A stretch of DNA of 64,000 nt from Buxus sempervirens (Eukaryota > Streptophyta > Magnoliopsida > Buxales > Buxaceae), in the NCBI GenBank assembly GCA_947561395.2, contig OX387183.1, positions 59,441,915 through 59,505,914 on the forward strand, written 5' to 3'. The notes under the pieces were generated by a model that was given only the letters and a program-made list of their open reading frames with translations, was not told the DNA's origin and made no database searches. Positions 61,101-64,000 of this stretch are shown piece after piece. A program made the translations under genes and the position numbers. Every line of letters starts with the position of its first letter. Position 1 is the stretch's first letter.

Positions 61101-62205
61101 TGAAGTTAGTACATACTCTGTAATTGAATTTATTTACAGATGAAAGAAGGTACTTCCTTCTTTACTCTTAAGAAATCATTAAGTTAGGCCCTCTGATCGA
61201 GATCAATTTCACAAAGTAGAAATATGCAACATTGTTACTTCTTTTAACAGAAATTACATTTGTTTCTGTGAACTAAAGTGCCTGGTTGAAGTTGTTTCCT
61301 TTTTTATTCTGTAATTAATTCATGGTAGTAATGAACTCCTCCAAAAAGGTGTGCTGGAGTAAATTATTGAGAATGGCTAAGAGCCTGCATGCCTACCATG
61401 ATGTTGTGTGTTCAAATCCAATTTATCTGCAACTAAGGGGAACAGAAAATTGGTCCTCAAAATCCAGACATGAAGAACATGCATAAGCACATAGTTGTTA
61501 GGAGTCATGCACAAAGCAGATGCTGTTCTGGAAGATGGAGAAGCTACATTATGTAATAATTTTAAATTGCTAGCTTTGGAGGAATCTGGTTGTTTTTGGG
61601 AAGAAAAGGGCCAACTTGCATGAGCATCGATTATAATATTGAACTGATAGACCAGTTGTCTGGAAATATCCACAAAATTATTAGTTGTTAGAGTTGCATT
61701 ATCTCTTTCTTCAATTTTTCTGCCAATGCATTTAACGATTTACTTTACAGCTTGCAGAATCTGGAAAAAGAGATAGACTAAAAGAAAAGAAAAGAAAAAC
61801 GATAAATTCATAACCCACGGACTGGGCTTGAATTGTTCAGTGCAGTGGTGTGTGGCTCTGAAAAATGGTTATATTGCTTTCCTGATCTTAGTCTGAGTTG
61901 GTTTGTGTGAGGCTATATACGGTGCTTAGTTGCATTTACTCCTGCTGTCCAATTGATTCCGTGGTTAATATTTTAGTTTTAGTATCTCTTTTCCTCACTT
62001 TTTTTTTTGGGGGTGATCTTGTTTCATTCTTATGCATTCTGCTTCCTTTTGCAGATCTTATTGACCGAGGTTGGAGAAGATCTGGCTGTTTCCTTTACAA
62101 GCCTGAGATGAACAGAACATGCTGCCCTTCTTATACCATCCGTCTAAAGGCTGCAAACTTTGTTCCTTCAAAAGAGCAACTCCGTGTACTTAGACGAATG
62201 CAAAG
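52118..62205 (+). CDS. ATE1: Arginyl-tRNA-protein transferase ATE1, first three exons (partial)
   Basis: Exons 52118-52256, 59419-59457 and 62055-62205 join in frame to 109 complete codons plus two bases; the gene continues beyond the window. The enzyme transfers arginine from Arg-tRNA to N-terminal Asp, Glu or oxidised Cys of proteins, creating an N-degron recognised by PRT6-type ligases. Exon 1 encodes RRRSSCGYCRSGERTGISHG, with the conserved C-x2-C pair. Exon 2 encodes LWVRSITADDYQ. Exon 3 encodes DLIDRGWRRSGCFLYKPEMN, then RTCCPSYTIRLKAANFVPSK and the start of the basic region LRRMQR. The CGYC pair and the CC pair are the conserved N-terminal cysteines essential for activity in yeast ATE1. 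The ATG at 52118 fits relatives, which begin 25-30 residues before the CGYC block. Intron 1 is 7.16 kb because a Copia element sits in it. Confidence 0.94.
53145..53998 (-). repeat. Copia 3' LTR (element orientation)
   Basis: It begins tgttagatttgttag and ends atatactttaaca on the plus strand, so TG...CA in either orientation. It is 854 bp and pairs with the 860-bp copy at 58139-58998; the latter has about seven extra bases near its left end. Confidence 0.92.
54011..55119 (-). other. Copia spacer between pol end and polypurine tract
   Basis: About 1.1 kb follows the pol stop codon and precedes the polypurine tract and 3' LTR. Short frames on both strands have no recognisable domain. Such long 3' spacers occur in some Copia lineages. 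Confidence 0.5.
55120..56624 (-). pseudogene. Copia pol pseudogene with in-frame internal deletions
   Basis: The minus-strand order is: a zinc knuckle CHFCSLPGHIRPRC (near 56520), the protease motif WYFDSGCSKHMTG (about 56288-56325), a GAG-pre-integrase motif LWHQKLGHLNYKNL (about 55920-55965), then the integrase start HMDLMGPMQV and VDDYYRFTWVDF (55752 to about 55590). At about 55587 integrase jumps to a reverse-transcriptase N-terminal segment (FLDEFWINAMQEELEQFVRN, IIGTKWVFKNKFDELG), and at about 55317 this jumps to the RNase H end (NPVQHSRTKHINIRHHFIRE). The third integrase acidic residue, the YxDD polymerase site and most of RNase H are missing. Stops and a frameshift interrupt the upstream part. 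It cannot supply enzymes. Confidence 0.88.
56621..58069 (-). pseudogene. Copia gag with one in-frame stop
   Basis: From the ATG at 58069 the frame reads LLDGTNYSYWKARMKAFIKA, then the UBN2-type gag core (WDVLQTAHEGTNAVKQSKLQ, LRSLPERFSYKVTTIEEA). A TGA at 57188-57190 interrupts just before a zinc knuckle CRECEGFGHIQSEC (about 57140-57180). The same frame continues as an acidic and then coiled-coil-like region (LEERKSLKKAATNLEDLLDK) to 56621, where it overlaps the next frame at an ATGA-like junction. Gag would form the virus-like particle that packages element RNA. Apart from the one stop this gag is well preserved. Confidence 0.85.
58139..58998 (-). repeat. Copia 5' LTR (element orientation)
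   Basis: This is the 860-bp copy adjoining the primer-binding site. It shares almost its entire sequence with 53145-53998, including cgggaccacgtccagatgat and the repeated aagagatgcatatcaaatct words, which occur twice inside each LTR. Confidence 0.92.
59458..62054. other. ATE1: ATE1 intron 2, no recognisable gene
   Basis: This is a 2.6-kb AT-rich intron bounded by gttagt and a tttgcag acceptor. Open frames such as those at 59571-59822 and 61377-61673 have no known domains. No transposon ends were recognised. Confidence 0.45.
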
Positions 62206-63149
62206 GTACTTTCACTTATTCGTAAAAATTTAATCTCAAATTTGCATGCTACCTCCTTTTCATGAATGCCTCGTGAACACCTAGTCAAACTTGAGCAATT
62301 TTCTTGAGAAAGTATGAATTTTTTCAGTGAAACAATCATCTACAGGGGTTCCCATGTATATTAAATTTCAGAAGTTATAAAATGGGGTAGAACTGCCACA
62401 TATGCAATACTTAACCATTTAAAATTTAGTTGGAGTGCAATCAAGGGTTAGTATAAGCCTACTCTAGCCCAACAAATACTAGACCTTAACATACAGCTGA
62501 ACAGGAGCGTTCATTGAAAGAATTTTATCTTTCCCAAATCATGTCAAAGTGGATTGTGCAGTCATTGTAATAATATTAGTGCACTGTCGTTATAAAATAT
62601 CATAAGACAAGCCTCTGAACTCAGTATATGTGTTCAAACTCAAGCTTATAGCCTTATTCTGGTCTAATATTTGGTCAGGTCTGATTTTCCTATCCTAGTT
62701 TGCTGATATGGTTTTAGGATTAGGATTTCTGAAGTAAATGGAAAATTTGCTAAGGTGAAGATAGAAAGAGCTTAGAACTATATGATATTCGAATATTGAC
62801 CATCTGAGAGATTGGCATATTGTGATTGACCAAATTATTTAATAGAATTTTAAAGACCAGGAAAATGTCAAATACTTGGAGGAAAAGCATGATAGTACTT
62901 ATATATAAGAATAAAGGGAATATTTAGATATCTAACAAATATTTTGGAAGTAAATTTGTAAGTCATACTATTAATTACAGGAAAGAGTGATGGAGTAAAG
63001 GTTAAGAAGAATAACCCAGGTGTTAAAAATAAACAATCACTTTATGCCAATAAGATCTTTTTTATTTTATTTTATCGGTAATAGAAATGATTGTATTAAG
63101 ATAAAAGAAAGAGAAACAATACATGTACACCAACAGTGCACAAGAAAAT

Positions 63150-64000
63150 AAAGGTTCTAGTCACTACAGCTCCTGGAAATTATCACATAATAAAGCATCT
63201 TGAATGCCCATCCCTTTACACGAGAGACCCGGACATGGTTTTTATCAGCCTGGAAAAAGCATATTATGGAGTTCGAAAAGTGTTATTTTGGTGGGTTTTA
63301 GGTAGAAAACAAGCACCAGTAAAGACACATTGGGGTTATTTAGAGACATATATAAAAGAATGCTAACTAGGATGCGAGTGGAGTGCTAGCAAGTAAAATT
63401 AGTTCATAATTTCAATAAGTTTAAATCAAGGTTCAGATATTAAGTCCCTGTATTTTTTGCTATAGTTATGGATGAATTAACTATTAGCATTCAATAGGCG
63501 GTGCCTTAGTGTTTCTTTTTTTCAGATAATGCAGCTTTGGTGATCCAAACTATAAAGAGAATAAATGCAATAGTTGACTTATGGAGGGATATTTTGAATC
63601 AAAACATTAAGTTGCTTGAAGACCAATGATATGGGTTGTTACTTTGGGATAAATAATAGTAGAGGTGAAGCAATTGGAAGAATTGAGAATCAAAATATTC
63701 CTAAAAGAAATCAATTTTGTTAACTTGGACTAATTATCCATAAAGGGGGAATATTTGACGAGGATGTTGCGCATAGAATTGATAGTTGAATGGTTTAAAT
63801 GGAGAAGCACTTTTGAAGTGTTATGTGATTGAGATTTCCACTCAAAAAGGAAATTTTTACGAGACTGCCATTTAGGCTTTTGTGATGTATGGATCAGAAT
63901 GTTGGGAAACCATAAAGTACCATATACATAGAATGAGTGTTATTGAGATATAGATGTTAAGATGGATGTGTAAGAGGACTAGGAGAGGTAAGGAATGAAC
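63150..64000 (+). mobile_element. RTE-type LINE remnant, truncated by the window edge
   Basis: Plus-strand translation gives DMVFISLEKAYYGVRKVLFW (reverse transcriptase FxDLEKAYD-like motif, here with Ser for Asp). After frameshifts come IIHKGGIFDEDVAHRI, LCYGSECWETIKYHIHRMSV and finally MLRWMCKRTRRGK at the right edge. The order is that of an RTE-type LINE polymerase and its downstream region. Many stops show it is inactive. It lies in ATE1 intron 3, in the gene's orientation. Confidence 0.75.

Noticed and set aside
1-64000. An undescribed multi-gene defence or biosynthetic system
   Set aside because: Beyond the three recognised plant genes, all domain-bearing frames belong to transposons or a plastid insertion. 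No unexplained gene cluster is visible.

Overview
The window is nuclear DNA of a flowering plant, probably a woody species with long, transposon-filled introns. It is AT-rich, its genes are split by GT-AG introns up to about 7.4 kb, and it carries plant LTR, hAT, Mutator, Helitron and LINE elements. The exact taxon cannot be read from the sequence. I found no prokaryotic features, tRNA, rRNA or CRISPR array.

Three host genes can be reconstructed. (1) A villin-1-type actin-bundling protein on the + strand has 22 coding exons between 12756 and 39044. The joined exons stay in frame and give 922 residues. (2) A basic Ser/Pro/Thr/Arg-rich protein on the - strand (45212 down to 40620, 5 exons, 547 residues) resembles the plant BPP-type microtubule-associated family. 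(3) The first three exons of the arginyl-tRNA-protein transferase gene ATE1 lie on the + strand (52118 to beyond the window). Villin and the basic protein converge with their 3' ends about 1.6 kb apart. The basic protein and ATE1 diverge across about 6.9 kb of repeat-rich spacer.

Region by region: 100-6306 is a hAT element with a perfect 8-bp target duplication. Its transposase is broken by point lesions and by a 2.8-kb solo LTR, itself flanked by a 5-bp duplication (1052-3846). 6431-6600 is a MITE. 8860-12735 is the presumed villin promoter, 5' UTR exon and first intron, which holds a 5'-truncated L1-type LINE with a 15-bp duplication. Villin introns hold an RTE-type LINE tail (about 18.2 kb), a 3.6-kb non-autonomous Helitron (19916-23557), a nuclear copy of the plastid accD 3' end (about 25.2-25.5 kb) next to a T19-G25 tract, and a non-autonomous hAT-like element (32396-34369) with an LINE remnant inside. 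The spacer from 39.9 to 52.1 kb contains Mutator-type MITEs with 9-bp duplications, an RTE-type LINE remnant and a 647-bp hAT derivative. ATE1 intron 1 carries an antisense, internally deleted Copia element (53145-58998) with two long, very similar LTRs. ATE1 intron 3 runs into another degenerate RTE-type LINE at the window edge.

The three genes have no evident shared pathway: actin bundling, probable microtubule association, and N-degron arginylation. I did not find a new multi-gene system. The most notable points are nested insertions dated by target duplications, an 11-nt microexon in villin, a palindrome array in the solo LTR, the accD fragment, and a Copia derivative whose internal deletions keep one reading frame.
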